A DNA stretch of 64,000 nucleotides. Origin: Buttiauxella noackiae ATCC 51607 (GTDB lineage: Bacteria; Pseudomonadota; Gammaproteobacteria; Enterobacterales; Enterobacteriaceae). Below the pieces are notes generated by a model. That model was given only the letters and a program-made list of their open reading frames with translations, was not told the DNA's origin and ran no database searches. The stretch lies in contig NZ_LXEO01000014.1 in NCBI RefSeq assembly GCF_001654865.1, positions 170,063 to 234,062 on the forward strand, read 5' to 3'. The position numbers were made by a program, and so were the translations under genes. Of the stretch, positions 8,922 through 18,866 are shown one piece after another (positions within the stretch are counted from its first letter, which is position 1; the number at the start of each line of letters is the position of its first letter).

Positions 8922-10403
8922 ATGACCTCGATGTCTGAATTAAATCCTATCCTGGCAGGCTCAGCGCAAAGCACTGAAGCCTACCAGCAGGCCATTGCAC
9001 AGACCAGCGCCGCTGTTGTGCAGTGGTTGCAGCAACCTGAGATGTATCAGGGTAAATCTGTTGCTGAACTGCGTGAACGTATTCAACTGGATTTTAATCC
9101 TCAGGGCCTGGGCAACCAGGTCGCTATTGAACGTGCGATCGAATACTTCTTAAAAGACAGCTTGTCGGTGCATCACCCACAGTGTGTCGCGCATTTGCAT
9201 TGCCCAAGTCTGGTTATCAGCCAAGCTGCAGAAGTGTTGATCAACGCCACTAACCAGAGCATGGACTCATGGGACCAAAGCCCGTCAGCGACCATCATCG
9301 AGATGAAGCTGATTGAATGGCTGCGTGCTCAAGTGGGTTATCAGGCAGGCGATGCGGGCGTGTTCACCAGCGGTGGTACTCAGAGCAACCTGATGGGCCT
9401 GATGCTGGCTCGTGATGCGTTCTTCGCGCGCCAGGGCCACTCCATCCAGCAAGATGGTCTGGTCGGCAACCTGAAGAAGATTAAAGTTCTGTGTTCTGAA
9501 AACGCGCACTTCTCAGTGCAGAAGAACATGGCTTTAATGGGCCTCGGTTACCAGTCAGTGACGTTGGTGAAAACCGATAAATTCGCACGTATGGATATTA
9601 ACGACCTGCGCGAGAAACTGGCACAGTCTCAGGCAAACGACGAGCAGATCCTGGCGATTGTTGCAACAGCGGGTACTACCGATGCTGGCGCAATTGATCC
9701 GCTGCGTGAAATCGCAACGCTTGCAGCAGAGCACCAGATTTGGGTGCATGTTGATGCAGCGTGGGGCGGTGCGTTGTTAATGTCTGAGAAATATCGCGAC
9801 TATCTGGATGGCATTGAATTAGTGGACTCCATCACCCTGGACTTCCACAAACAATACTTCCAGACCATCAGTTGCGGTGCTTTCTTGCTGAAAGAAGCGC
9901 GCCACTATGAGTTGATGCGCTATCAGGCGGCTTATCTGAACTCTGAGTTCGATGAAGCTGCTGGCGTGCCAAACCTGGTGTCTAAATCTTTGCAGACAAC
10001 TCGCCGTTTCGACGCACTGAAACTGTGGATGGGTCTGGAAGCGTTAGGTCAGAAGCAATATGCCGCGATCATCGATCATGGTGTGACGCTTGCACAAGAA
10101 GTTGCACAGTACGTTACTGAAGAGCCGTCTCTGGAACTGGTGATGAAACCGCAACTGGCGAGCGTTCTGTTCCGTTTCCGTCCTGAGCAAATGGCTTCTG
10201 CTAGCGACGCGGACATTGCACTGCTGAACCAAAAAATTGGTGATGCATTGCTGGACTCTGGTCGTGCAAACGTCGGTGTGACTGAGCATAACGGCGTAAC
10301 TTGCCTGAAGCTGACGCTGTTAAATCCGACCGTTACGCTTGAGGATATTAAAGTCCTGCTGGCGTTGGTTGAGAAAACAGCACAACCGTTGCTGGTTGGC
10401 TAA
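8922..10403 (+). CDS. ddc: L-2,4-diaminobutyrate decarboxylase
   Basis: A group-II PLP decarboxylase of about 493 residues. It has FTSGGTQSNLMGLMLARD (substrate/PLP pocket), HVDAAWGG (about 276-283) and the PLP Lys near residue 310 in LDFHKQYFQ. It decarboxylates 2,4-diaminobutyrate to 1,3-diaminopropane. Start choice is uncertain: a GTG at 8913 is the first in-frame codon after the dat stop and ATGs follow at 8922 and 8931; a GGAG at 8915-8918 is too close to the first ATG and a little far from the second. The tight spacing to dat means one operon, closed by the hairpin at 10412-10435. Confidence 0.92.
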   Translation: MTSMSELNPILAGSAQSTEAYQQAIAQTSAAVVQWLQQPEMYQGKSVAELRERIQLDFNPQGLGNQVAIERAIEYFLKDSLSVHHPQCVAHLHCPSLVISQAAEVLINATNQSMDSWDQSPSATIIEMKLIEWLRAQVGYQAGDAGVFTSGGTQSNLMGLMLARDAFFARQGHSIQQDGLVGNLKKIKVLCSENAHFSVQKNMALMGLGYQSVTLVKTDKFARMDINDLREKLAQSQANDEQILAIVATAGTTDAGAIDPLREIATLAAEHQIWVHVDAAWGGALLMSEKYRDYLDGIELVDSITLDFHKQYFQTISCGAFLLKEARHYELMRYQAAYLNSEFDEAAGVPNLVSKSLQTTRRFDALKLWMGLEALGQKQYAAIIDHGVTLAQEVAQYVTEEPSLELVMKPQLASVLFRFRPEQMASASDADIALLNQKIGDALLDSGRANVGVTEHNGVTCLKLTLLNPTVTLEDIKVLLALVEKTAQPLLVG

Positions 10404-10411
10404 ATAAAGTC

Positions 10412-10440
10412 AATGGGCGGTGAATACCGCCCATTTATCT
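10412..10440 (+). terminator. Terminator of dat-ddc
   Basis: A perfect 10-bp stem (AATGGGCGGT / ACCGCCCATT, 10412-10421 and 10426-10435) closes a GAAT loop and is followed by a weak T-rich tail (TATCTTT). It lies 9 bp after the ddc stop. Confidence 0.8.
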
Positions 10441-10483
10441 TTCCCCCGCATTACATCTTTCTCCTGTCTCCGACTTCTTTTTA

Positions 10484-11854
10484 TTAGCTACGATATTGCT
10501 CATATTCAATGGTTTCACGCACCGTGTTCAACGCCTGATAAAGAAGGTCTTCACTGACTGATCCGAGTGCGATACGAATAGCGTGGGGAACATTTTGCGA
10601 AGTAGTGAAAGGCTCCGCAGTTGAGGTCGAAATATTTTTTTCCAGCAAGCTACGTACCACACTTTCTGCTCGCACTTCTTCAGCCAGCGGCAACCATAAA
10701 AAATAAGAGGCTGGATGACTGATATAGGGCAGTGGCTTCAACACTTCGCGCGCAATATTTTGGCGCCTTTGAGCATCTTCTCGCTTAAGTGATTCAAGTC
10801 TGTTGACCGTTCCATCACGTATCCAGCCACAAACTAATGATGTCATAAGGGAAGGCGTATTCCAGGTGGTTACCCTAATCGCGCGCTCCAGTAGCGTTCT
10901 GTATGGAGCAGGGCAGACAACCGCTCCTACACGCAAACCGGTCGCAATATTCTTCGAAAAACCTGTGACATAAATAGTCCGTTCTGGTGCAAAAAAGGCT
11001 AACGGTGGGGGCGGATTGCTGGCCAGAAAAGCGTAGGCCGCATCTTCAATTAACAGCAGATCATGTTCTCTGGCGATAGCGGCAATTTCTTTACGCTGAT
11101 CGGAGTTGAGTACCCATCCCAGTGGATTATGCAGCGTGGGCATCGTGTAGACGGCGCGTACTCGTCTGCGCTGGCACAATGCCCGCAACGCGTTAAGATC
11201 TGGCCCCATCTCAGATACGGGAATTGCCTCCAGCTCAAGATTAAATGCCGCCGCTAGTGTCTTAAAACCGGAATAGGTTAGTGCATCTACGGCGATAACA
11301 TCCCCTGGCTTAAAAAGCCCCATCACGGTGATGGCCAGACCATGCTGGGCGCCGTTAACAATAAGCACATCATCGGCACTCGCTGTTATCCCGGTATGGG
11401 CAAGATGCGATGCTATGGTTTCTCGATCGTTCAGGCGGCCGGCATGAGGCTGGTAGCGCAGTAATGCGGTCAGATCACCGGAAGTAGTGAGTTGGCGGAG
11501 TGCATCGCGCAACAGGTCCGTCTGTTCGGGTAGTGCGGGGTAGTTAAAGTTTAAATCCAATACATCGGACGCCACAATGTGCTGATCGATGCCCAGACCT
11601 GTGGGAAGAGAGATTTCCCGGACAAAAGTACCGCGTCCGGTTTCCCCGCTCACCAATCCCATGGATTCAAGTTCAGCATAAACACGTGTCGCCGTAGCCA
11701 GGGACACATGCTTTTCGCCAGATAGTGCCCGGTGTGTTGGTAGCCGGGTTCCAGCGGGTAGATCGCCGCAACGAATGGACGCGGCAAGTTCATCAACAAT
11801 CGTTTTATATCGCGCTTTCACTGATTGTATCCATGACAATATTTTGATTGTCAT
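10484..11854 (-). CDS. MocR-type regulator (GntR HTH fused to aminotransferase fold)
   Basis: A 456-residue MocR/GabR-class protein. Residues about 12-78 form a GntR winged helix (IVDELAASI, GTRLPTHRAL, ATATRVYAELE). Residues 100-450 form a fold-type I aminotransferase domain with LHNPLG (Asn243), EDAAY (270-274) and PLP Lys301 in GFSKNIATGLRVG. Such proteins bind PLP and usually control a neighbouring divergent gene. Here that gene is an EamA-type transporter. The ATG at 11854 falls inside a perfect palindrome that is probably the operator, and no good ribosome site precedes it, so the true start may be a little downstream (in-frame GTG at 11821). Confidence 0.88.
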   Translation of the reverse strand: MTIKILSWIQSVKARYKTIVDELAASIRCGDLPAGTRLPTHRALSGEKHVSLATATRVYAELESMGLVSGETGRGTFVREISLPTGLGIDQHIVASDVLDLNFNYPALPEQTDLLRDALRQLTTSGDLTALLRYQPHAGRLNDRETIASHLAHTGITASADDVLIVNGAQHGLAITVMGLFKPGDVIAVDALTYSGFKTLAAAFNLELEAIPVSEMGPDLNALRALCQRRRVRAVYTMPTLHNPLGWVLNSDQRKEIAAIAREHDLLLIEDAAYAFLASNPPPPLAFFAPERTIYVTGFSKNIATGLRVGAVVCPAPYRTLLERAIRVTTWNTPSLMTSLVCGWIRDGTVNRLESLKREDAQRRQNIAREVLKPLPYISHPASYFLWLPLAEEVRAESVVRSLLEKNISTSTAEPFTTSQNVPHAIRIALGSVSEDLLYQALNTVRETIEYEQYRS

Positions 11855-11858
11855 GGAT
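11829..11858. promoter_or_regulatory. Perfect 12-bp inverted repeat, probable MocR operator
   Basis: ATCCATGACAAT (11829-11840) and ATTGTCATGGAT (11847-11858) are perfect inverse copies separated by 6 bp. The palindrome lies exactly between the divergent MocR gene and the transporter gene and covers the proposed MocR start codon. A MocR dimer binding here could repress both genes. Binding itself is inferred. Confidence 0.65.
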
Positions 11859-11898
11859 TGTGGCGGTTATCATGCGATCTGTCCATGAAAGAGTTGCC

Positions 11899-12816
11899 AT
11901 GGCGTTCCCTTCGCGTACTGCTGAGATTGAGGTGAATGTGGTTGATAAAAAAAATGCAGGTTCATTATCTGGATGGTTAAACGGATTGATTGGCGTGGTT
12001 ATCTTTAGTGGCTCCCTCCCGGCAACACGGGTGGCAGTGCAGGAGATCGATCCTTTGTTCCTCACCTTTATCCGTGCATCAATTGCCGGCATGTTAGCGC
12101 TGATATTGGTGCTGAGTTTCAGGGAACAATGTCCGAAGAGGTCTCAAATTGGCTCATTAGTGATTGTCGCATTGGGCGTGGTGATTGGTTTCCCATTATT
12201 GACAGCGATGGCCTTACAATCTGTCACCTCCGCGCATTCAATTGTTTTTCTGGGGCTTTTACCGCTGGCTACTGCCATCTTTGGTGTTATTCGCGGCGGC
12301 GAACGCCCACAGTTTGCGTTCTGGATATTCTCTATTATCGGTAGTTTGCTGGTGGTGGGTTTCGCCTTTTCCCAAAACGTTTCGATTTCGCAAACCGGTG
12401 ATTTACTGATGTTGGCGGCAATTGTGGTGTGCGGACTTGGCTATGCCGAAGGGGCGAAACTCTCAAGGGAACTGGGTGGTTGGCAGGTTATCTGTTGGGC
12501 GCTGCTGATTTCACTTCCCTTTATGTTACTGGCCTCGTTTACCACTTTGCCCGTAACTCCTGGCAGCATTAGTCCTGAGTGCTGGTTTGCGCTCGGCTAT
12601 GTCTCCGTGTTTAGCATGCTGATAGGTTTTATATTCTGGTACAAAGGGCTAGCGGTGGGCGGTATTGCCGCAGTGGGGCAATTACAACTACTGCAACCAT
12701 TTTTTGGTCTGGCACTGGCTGCTACGTTACTTCATGAAACGGTGAGTGTGCTGATGGTGATCGTGACACTTGGTGTGATTGCTTGTGTCGTGGGTTCGCG
12801 TAAGTTTGCGAGATAG
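11899..12816 (+). CDS. EamA/DMT-family inner-membrane transporter
   Basis: About 305 residues with ten hydrophobic segments arranged as two EamA repeats. Segments such as IGVVIFSGSLPATRVAVQEI and WYKGLAVGGIAAVGQLQLLQPF match the internal halves of drug/metabolite exporters. The substrate is unknown. The likely control by a PLP-binding MocR protein suggests an amino acid or amine-type substrate, which is inference only. In-frame ATGs at 11872 and 11899 are candidates; I chose 11899 because earlier codons overlap the operator palindrome, but it has only a weak ribosome site (AAAGAG). Confidence 0.85.
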   Translation: MAFPSRTAEIEVNVVDKKNAGSLSGWLNGLIGVVIFSGSLPATRVAVQEIDPLFLTFIRASIAGMLALILVLSFREQCPKRSQIGSLVIVALGVVIGFPLLTAMALQSVTSAHSIVFLGLLPLATAIFGVIRGGERPQFAFWIFSIIGSLLVVGFAFSQNVSISQTGDLLMLAAIVVCGLGYAEGAKLSRELGGWQVICWALLISLPFMLLASFTTLPVTPGSISPECWFALGYVSVFSMLIGFIFWYKGLAVGGIAAVGQLQLLQPFFGLALAATLLHETVSVLMVIVTLGVIACVVGSRKFAR

Positions 12817-12834
12817 CTTTGTTACACCTGAAAA

Positions 12835-12860
12835 AAACGGCAAACCAGGGTTTGCCGTTT
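12835..12860. terminator. Terminator between transporter and azoR
   Basis: Stem AAACGGCAAAC (12835-12845) pairs with GTTTGCCGTTT (12850-12860) around a CAGG loop. On the minus strand it is followed by a run of Ts (12831-12834 and into the stem), so it best terminates azoR. It may also stop the convergent transporter transcript. Confidence 0.82.
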
Positions 12861-12882
12861 CAGAAACACGATAAATCAGATA

Positions 12883-13545
<663 letters not shown>

Positions 13546-13695
13546 TTATTCACAATCCGATTACAGTGATAGCGCAATATATCGAACTCAATGTTCGATT
13601 TTATTGAACAAGGCGTCGAAAGGTGTGATGTGCTAATCTAGCGCCAATTCATGAAACAGACTTACCAGGCAGTGCGCTGCCATGACGACTACGCA

Positions 13696-16600
13696 ATGGA
13701 AAACATAAAACCCTCACTGTCTTCATTATTCTCTCGCCTTGATGGCTTAATGCTACGCGACAGGCAACGCTTCTCGCGCCGTTTACATGGTGCGAAGAAG
13801 GTGAAAAATCCTGAATCGCAAAAGGCGGTACTTGATTCACTGGCGCAAGAGATTGACTCTGCCGCCGGTAAGGTCCTGCTGCGTGAAGCTTCACGTCCAA
13901 AAATCACCTACCCAGAAAATCTGCCTGTCAGCCAGAAAAAACAGGACATTTTCGATGCCATTCGTGACCATCAGGTGGTTATCGTGGCGGGGGAAACTGG
14001 CTCAGGTAAGACCACGCAGCTACCAAAAATCTGCATGGAACTTGGGCGTGGTGTTAAAGGCTTGATAGGCCATACGCAACCTCGTCGACTGGCGGCGCGA
14101 ACCGTTGCCAACCGTATTGCCGAAGAGCTGCAAACAGAGCCGGGCGGCTGTGTTGGTTATAAGGTGCGTTTTACTGACCATGTCAGTGAAAACACAATGG
14201 TTAAACTGATGACCGACGGCATTTTGCTGGCGGAAATTCAGCAAGACCGCCTGCTGATGCAGTACGACACCATCATCATCGATGAAGCGCACGAACGTAG
14301 TCTGAACATCGATTTCCTGCTGGGCTATTTGCGTGAGTTATTGCCGCGTCGCCCGGATCTGAAAATCATCATCACGTCTGCAACCATCGACCCGCAACGC
14401 TTCTCGCGCCACTTCAACAATGCACCGATTATCGAAGTTTCTGGCCGTACTTACCCGGTGGAAGTGCGCTATCGCCCGATAGTTGAAGACGCAGATGATA
14501 CCGATCGCGACCAGCTACAGGCGATTTTCGATGCGGTAGATGAACTCGGCCATGAAAGTGCCGGGGACATTCTGATTTTCATGAGCGGCGAGCGTGAAAT
14601 TCGCGACACCGCTGATGCGCTAAATAAGTTGAATCTGCCGCACACCGAAGTGCTGCCGCTGTATGCGCGCTTATCCAATAGCGAGCAAAACCGCGTCTTC
14701 CAGTCGCATGTTGGGCGGCGCATTGTGCTGGCAACAAACGTGGCTGAGACATCGCTCACCGTGCCGGGCATTAAATACGTCATTGATCCTGGTACGGCGC
14801 GTATCAGCCGCTATAGCTACCGCACCAAAGTCCAGCGTTTGCCGATTGAGCCGGTTTCTCAGGCTTCAGCAAACCAGCGTAAAGGTCGTTGTGGCCGTGT
14901 TTCCGACGGGATCTGTATTCGCCTCTACTCTGAGGATGATTTCCTGTCACGCCCGGAATTTACCGACCCGGAAATTCTGCGCACCAACCTGGCGTCCGTT
15001 ATCTTGCAGATGACTTCGCTTGGGCTTGGCGATATCGCCGCGTTTCCGTTTGTGGAAGCACCGGATAAACGCAATATTCAGGATGGCGTGCGCCTGCTTG
15101 AAGAGCTCGGTGCGATTACCAGCGAAGCCGATCTAAGCGTTTATAAACTCACACCGCTGGGCCGCCAGCTATCACAACTGCCGGTCGACCCGCGGCTTGC
15201 GCGTATGGTGCTCGAAGCGCAGAAATTTGGCTGTGTGCGCGAGGTGATGATCATCACCGCCGGTTTGTCGATTCAGGACCCGCGCGAGCGACCGATGGAC
15301 AAACAGCAGGCATCTGATGAGAAACATCGTCGTTTCCACGACAAAGAATCTGATTTCCTGGCCTACGTGAATCTGTGGAACTACCTCGGCGAGCAGCAAA
15401 AAGAGCTGTCCTCGAACCAGTTCCGCCGTCAGTGCAAACTCGATTATCTCAACTACCTGCGTGTACGCGAATGGCAAGACATCTACACCCAATTGCGCCA
15501 GGTGGTGAAAGAACTCGGCTTGCCGATTAACAGCGAACCGGCTGATTTCCGCTCCGTTCACTGCGCATTACTGACTGGCCTGCTTTCCCATATCGGCCAG
15601 AAAGATGCCGATAAACAGGAATACACCGGCGCGCGCAACGCACGTTTCTCTATCTTCCCAGGCTCTGGTTTATTTAAAAAGCCGCCAAAGTGGACGATGG
15701 TTGCCGAACTGGTAGAAACCAGCCGCCTGTGGGGGCGCATTGCTGCCCGTATCGACCCTGAATGGGTAGAGCCGTTGGCGCAACATTTGCTGAAACGCTC
15801 GTACAGCGAACCGCACTGGGAGAAATCGCAGGGCGCGGTCATGGCGACAGAAAAAGTTACGCTCTACGGTTTGCCGATTGTTGCCGCCCGTAGCGTCAAC
15901 TACAGCCAGATTGACCCGGCTCTATGCCGTGAGCTGTTTATCCGTCACGCGCTGGTGGAAGGTGACTGGCAGACGCGCCATGCGTTCTTCCGCGACAACC
16001 TCAAACTGCGCAATGAAATTGAAGAACTTGAGCACAAATCTCGCCGCCGCGACATTCTGGTGGACGACGACACGCTGTTTGAGTTTTACGACCAGCGTAT
16101 TGCCCACGATGTAATTTCTGCGCGCCACTTTGATAACTGGTGGAAACAGACCTGCAAAGAGACACCGGATCTGCTCAATTTCGAAAAGAGCATGCTGATC
16201 AAAGAGGGCGCGGAGCAAGTCAGCAAGCTCGACTACCCGAACTTCTGGCATCAGGGCAATCTCAAGCTTCGCCTGACGTATCAATTTGAACCGGGCGCAG
16301 ACGCCGATGGCGTAACGGTGCACATCCCGCTACCGCTGTTAAACCAGGTGGAAGAGGCCGGTTTTGAATGGCAGATTCCGGGCGTGCGCCGTGAGCTGGT
16401 GATTGCACTGATTAAGTCACTGCCAAAACCGGTGCGTCGTAACTTTGTGCCTGCGCCAAACTACGCAGAAGCATTCTTGGGCCGCGCCACGCCGCTGGAA
16501 CTGCCGCTGCTGGAAAGTTTAGAGCGTGAATTCCGCCGCATGTCGGGCATCACCATCGACCGCGAAGACTGGCATTGGGATCAGGTGCCCGATCACCTGA

Positions 16601-17595
16601 AAATGACTTTCCGCGTGGTGGATGAGCACAACAAAAAACTCAAAGAGGGGAAAAACCTCACTGAGTTGAAAGGTGGCTTGAAAGAGAAAGTCCAGCAAAC
16701 GCTCTCGGCTGTAGCCGATGACGGTATTGAACAAAGTGGTTTGCATATCTGGAGCTTTGGCTCGCTTCCGGAAAGCTACGAGCAGAAACGCGGTAACTAT
16801 CGTATGAAGGCCTTCCCGGCGCTGGTGGATGAAAAAGAGAGCGTGGCGATCAAGCTGTTTGATAACCCGCTTGAACAGCAACAGGCAATGTGGCGTGGTT
16901 TGCGCCGCTTATTGCTGCTGAACATTCCATCGCCGATTAAATACCTGCATGAAAAGCTGCCGAACAAAGCCAAACTTGGCCTGTACTTTAACCCGTACGG
17001 CAAAGTCATGGATTTGATTGATGACTGCATTTCTTGCGGCGTTGATAAGCTCATTGCGCAGGCCGGTGGGCCAGTCTGGAGCGAAGAGGGCTTTGCCGCG
17101 CTGCATGAAAAAGTTCGTGCAGAACTCAATGAAACCGTGGTGGAAATTGCGAAGCAGGTCGAACAAATCCTCACGGCGGTGTTCAACATCAACAAACGCC
17201 TGAAAGGGCGCGTGGATATGACGATGGCGCTCGGTTTGTCGGATGTGAAAGCACAGATGAGCGGGCTGGTTTATCGCGGTTTTGTCACTGGAAACGGCTA
17301 CAAACGCCTGGGCGATACGCTGCGTTACCTGAATGCTATTGAGAAACGCCTCGAAAAAATGGCGGTCGACCCGCATCGTGATCGTGTGCAAATGCTGAAA
17401 GTTGAGCATGTGCAACAAACCTGGCAGCAGTGGCTGAACAAATTGCCTCCTGCACGCCGCGTTGACGACGATGTGCAGGAGATCCGCTGGATGATTGAGG
17501 AGTTGCGTGTGAGTTTCTTCGCTCAGCAATTAGGCACGCCATATCCGATTTCTGATAAGCGTATTTTGCAGGCGATGGAAGCAATTACGGGGTAG
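13696..17595 (+). CDS. hrpA: DEAH-box ATP-dependent RNA helicase HrpA
   Basis: A 1299-residue helicase (E. coli HrpA has 1300). Motifs with this start: Walker A GETGSGKT at 99-106, QPRRLAAR (motif Ia), DEAH at 196-199, SATID (motif III) and the QRKGRCGR motif VI. HA2/OB-type regions and a long C-terminal domain follow. HrpA rescues stalled or collided ribosomes in E. coli. An in-frame ATG 45 bp upstream (13651) would add 15 residues; 13696 gives the family length. Identification is certain; the start is likely. Confidence 0.96.
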   Translation: MENIKPSLSSLFSRLDGLMLRDRQRFSRRLHGAKKVKNPESQKAVLDSLAQEIDSAAGKVLLREASRPKITYPENLPVSQKKQDIFDAIRDHQVVIVAGETGSGKTTQLPKICMELGRGVKGLIGHTQPRRLAARTVANRIAEELQTEPGGCVGYKVRFTDHVSENTMVKLMTDGILLAEIQQDRLLMQYDTIIIDEAHERSLNIDFLLGYLRELLPRRPDLKIIITSATIDPQRFSRHFNNAPIIEVSGRTYPVEVRYRPIVEDADDTDRDQLQAIFDAVDELGHESAGDILIFMSGEREIRDTADALNKLNLPHTEVLPLYARLSNSEQNRVFQSHVGRRIVLATNVAETSLTVPGIKYVIDPGTARISRYSYRTKVQRLPIEPVSQASANQRKGRCGRVSDGICIRLYSEDDFLSRPEFTDPEILRTNLASVILQMTSLGLGDIAAFPFVEAPDKRNIQDGVRLLEELGAITSEADLSVYKLTPLGRQLSQLPVDPRLARMVLEAQKFGCVREVMIITAGLSIQDPRERPMDKQQASDEKHRRFHDKESDFLAYVNLWNYLGEQQKELSSNQFRRQCKLDYLNYLRVREWQDIYTQLRQVVKELGLPINSEPADFRSVHCALLTGLLSHIGQKDADKQEYTGARNARFSIFPGSGLFKKPPKWTMVAELVETSRLWGRIAARIDPEWVEPLAQHLLKRSYSEPHWEKSQGAVMATEKVTLYGLPIVAARSVNYSQIDPALCRELFIRHALVEGDWQTRHAFFRDNLKLRNEIEELEHKSRRRDILVDDDTLFEFYDQRIAHDVISARHFDNWWKQTCKETPDLLNFEKSMLIKEGAEQVSKLDYPNFWHQGNLKLRLTYQFEPGADADGVTVHIPLPLLNQVEEAGFEWQIPGVRRELVIALIKSLPKPVRRNFVPAPNYAEAFLGRATPLELPLLESLEREFRRMSGITIDREDWHWDQVPDHLKMTFRVVDEHNKKLKEGKNLTELKGGLKEKVQQTLSAVADDGIEQSGLHIWSFGSLPESYEQKRGNYRMKAFPALVDEKESVAIKLFDNPLEQQQAMWRGLRRLLLLNIPSPIKYLHEKLPNKAKLGLYFNPYGKVMDLIDDCISCGVDKLIAQAGGPVWSEEGFAALHEKVRAELNETVVEIAKQVEQILTAVFNINKRLKGRVDMTMALGLSDVKAQMSGLVYRGFVTGNGYKRLGDTLRYLNAIEKRLEKMAVDPHRDRVQMLKVEHVQQTWQQWLNKLPPARRVDDDVQEIRWMIEELRVSFFAQQLGTPYPISDKRILQAMEAITG

Positions 17596-17699
17596 TTTTA
17601 GTTTATTCAGAGCAGTCTTTACTTCGCACTTTTGGCCTGAGCAATGGATTGTTTATGCCAGTTCGGAGAAGGTTCCGTTCACTAAACGATAAGCGATTT

Positions 17700-17900
17700 A
17701 TGTTGTGACTGAACTGGTGAACGTCGCAGGGGGGCCGCCGTCGCCCCCCTGCGAACCCCGACTCCCGGCACACAAATCGCCGCAAGCGGTAAACCTCCAT
17801 TTTGTCTCCGTGTCAGGGTCGGTTGTGACGCGTTCCCGACGCTCACAACCTCCAGCCGCTTCCCTGCGGCTGGACCCATCCACCAGGCGCCAAAATGTCA
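17700..17900. repeat. GC-rich cluster of three perfect hairpins between hrpA and the SDR gene
   Basis: In the 506-bp gap after hrpA, a GC-rich block holds three perfect inverted repeats: CGCAGGGGGG/CCCCCCTGCG (17725-17734 and 17744-17753), GGTTGTGA/TCACAACC (17821-17828 and 17843-17850) and CCAGCCGC/GCGGCTGG (17852-17859 and 17866-17873). No open frame in it has a ribosome site or a recognisable domain. It resembles intergenic blocks I associate with P4-like satellite regulatory (ash/cI) regions, but that is memory and not a match. The rest of the gap (17596-17700 and 17900-18060) shows nothing clear. Confidence 0.5.
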
Positions 17901-18064
17901 GCGATTTAAGCCGGACTAAAACCACTCGCTATCATATCCAGCTCATTAAACTCACTCTTCGTTGTACTGTCAGCAAAGCAAAGATACGTTAGTTCAAATT
18001 ACTGAGGCGAATGCGTCTATATCATCAACAATGCAATAATTCCCTTCCGATACCATACTTCTTG

Positions 18065-18085
18065 AGCGGTCAAATTATGACCGCT
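18065..18085. promoter_or_regulatory. Inverted repeat upstream of SDR gene, possible operator
   Basis: AGCGGTCA (18065-18072) and TGACCGCT (18078-18085) form a perfect 8-bp dyad with a 5-bp spacer, 17 bp before the SDR start codon. Size and spacing fit a TetR- or MarR-type operator. No regulator gene is adjacent, so the binder would be encoded elsewhere. Confidence 0.45.
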
Positions 18086-18101
18086 TCACCGGGGTTCTCA
18101 T

Positions 18102-18866
18102 ATGAAACGATTAGCCGATAAAGTTGCCATTGTTACCGGAGCCAGCTCAGGCATCGGGTATGTCACCGCCAAACTGTTCGCCGCCGAAGGCGCAAAAGTG
18201 GTGGTTGGTGCCAGGCGTGAAACCGAACTTGCTCAACTGGTTGATGAAATCAAAGCTGCCGGAGGCGACGCTGTCGCTGTAACGGGTGATGTACGCGAAG
18301 AAGAGTACGCCAAAGCGTTGGTAGCTAAAGCGGTGGAAACGTGGGGGCGGCTTGATATCGCCTTTAACAATGCCGGAACGTTAGGTGAAAACGGCCCAAG
18401 TACCGAAGTCTCAGCAGAAGGGTTTGCTAATGCGGTGGCCATCAATTTGACCGGATCTTTCCTCGGAGCTAAACACCAGATTGCCGAAATGCTCAAACAT
18501 GGCGGTGGTTCGGTTATCTTCACTTCAACTTTCGTAGGATACAGTTTCGCGTTTCCACAGGTTGCCTCTTACGCAGCCAGTAAAGCAGGGCTGATTGGAC
18601 TGACGCAGGCGTTAGCATCGGAGTTTGGCCCGCAAAATATTCGCGTCAATTCCGTATTGCCGGGTGCGGTGGACACCGATATGTATCGCGATATGAATAA
18701 CACTGCCGAATCACAGGCATTTATTACCGGGCTTCATGCGCTAAAACGCGTTGCTCAACCGGAAGAAATCGCCCGAGCGGTGCTTTGGCTTGCTTCAGAT
18801 GAATCATCATTTGTGACGGGCACCGCTTCACTGGTGGATGGCGGTGCGTCAATCAACGGGGTTTAG
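18102..18866 (+). CDS. SDR-family NAD(P)-dependent oxidoreductase
   Basis: A 254-residue classical short-chain dehydrogenase. It has the cofactor motif TGASSGIG (12-19), NNAG (89-92), the catalytic triad Ser142, Tyr157 and Lys161 (SYAASK), and the C-terminal VTGTASLVDGGASIN. ARRE at 37-40 after the second strand suggests NADP preference. The substrate cannot be named. The gene stands alone with a possible operator upstream and a terminator downstream. Its stop codon overlaps the stop of a methyltransferase fragment on the other strand. Confidence 0.87.
   Translation: MKRLADKVAIVTGASSGIGYVTAKLFAAEGAKVVVGARRETELAQLVDEIKAAGGDAVAVTGDVREEEYAKALVAKAVETWGRLDIAFNNAGTLGENGPSTEVSAEGFANAVAINLTGSFLGAKHQIAEMLKHGGGSVIFTSTFVGYSFAFPQVASYAASKAGLIGLTQALASEFGPQNIRVNSVLPGAVDTDMYRDMNNTAESQAFITGLHALKRVAQPEEIARAVLWLASDESSFVTGTASLVDGGASINGV

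Noticed and set aside
15605..15615. GCCGATAA within hrpA
   Set aside because: Inside a coding region, no -35 and no gene start nearby; chance match.
16909..17529. 206-codon open frame antisense to hrpA
   Set aside because: Shadow of the hrpA codon pattern; hrpA is full length here.
17705..17992. Open frames on both strands across the GC-rich hairpin block
   Set aside because: They result from the GC-rich palindromes; no ribosome site and no domain in any frame.
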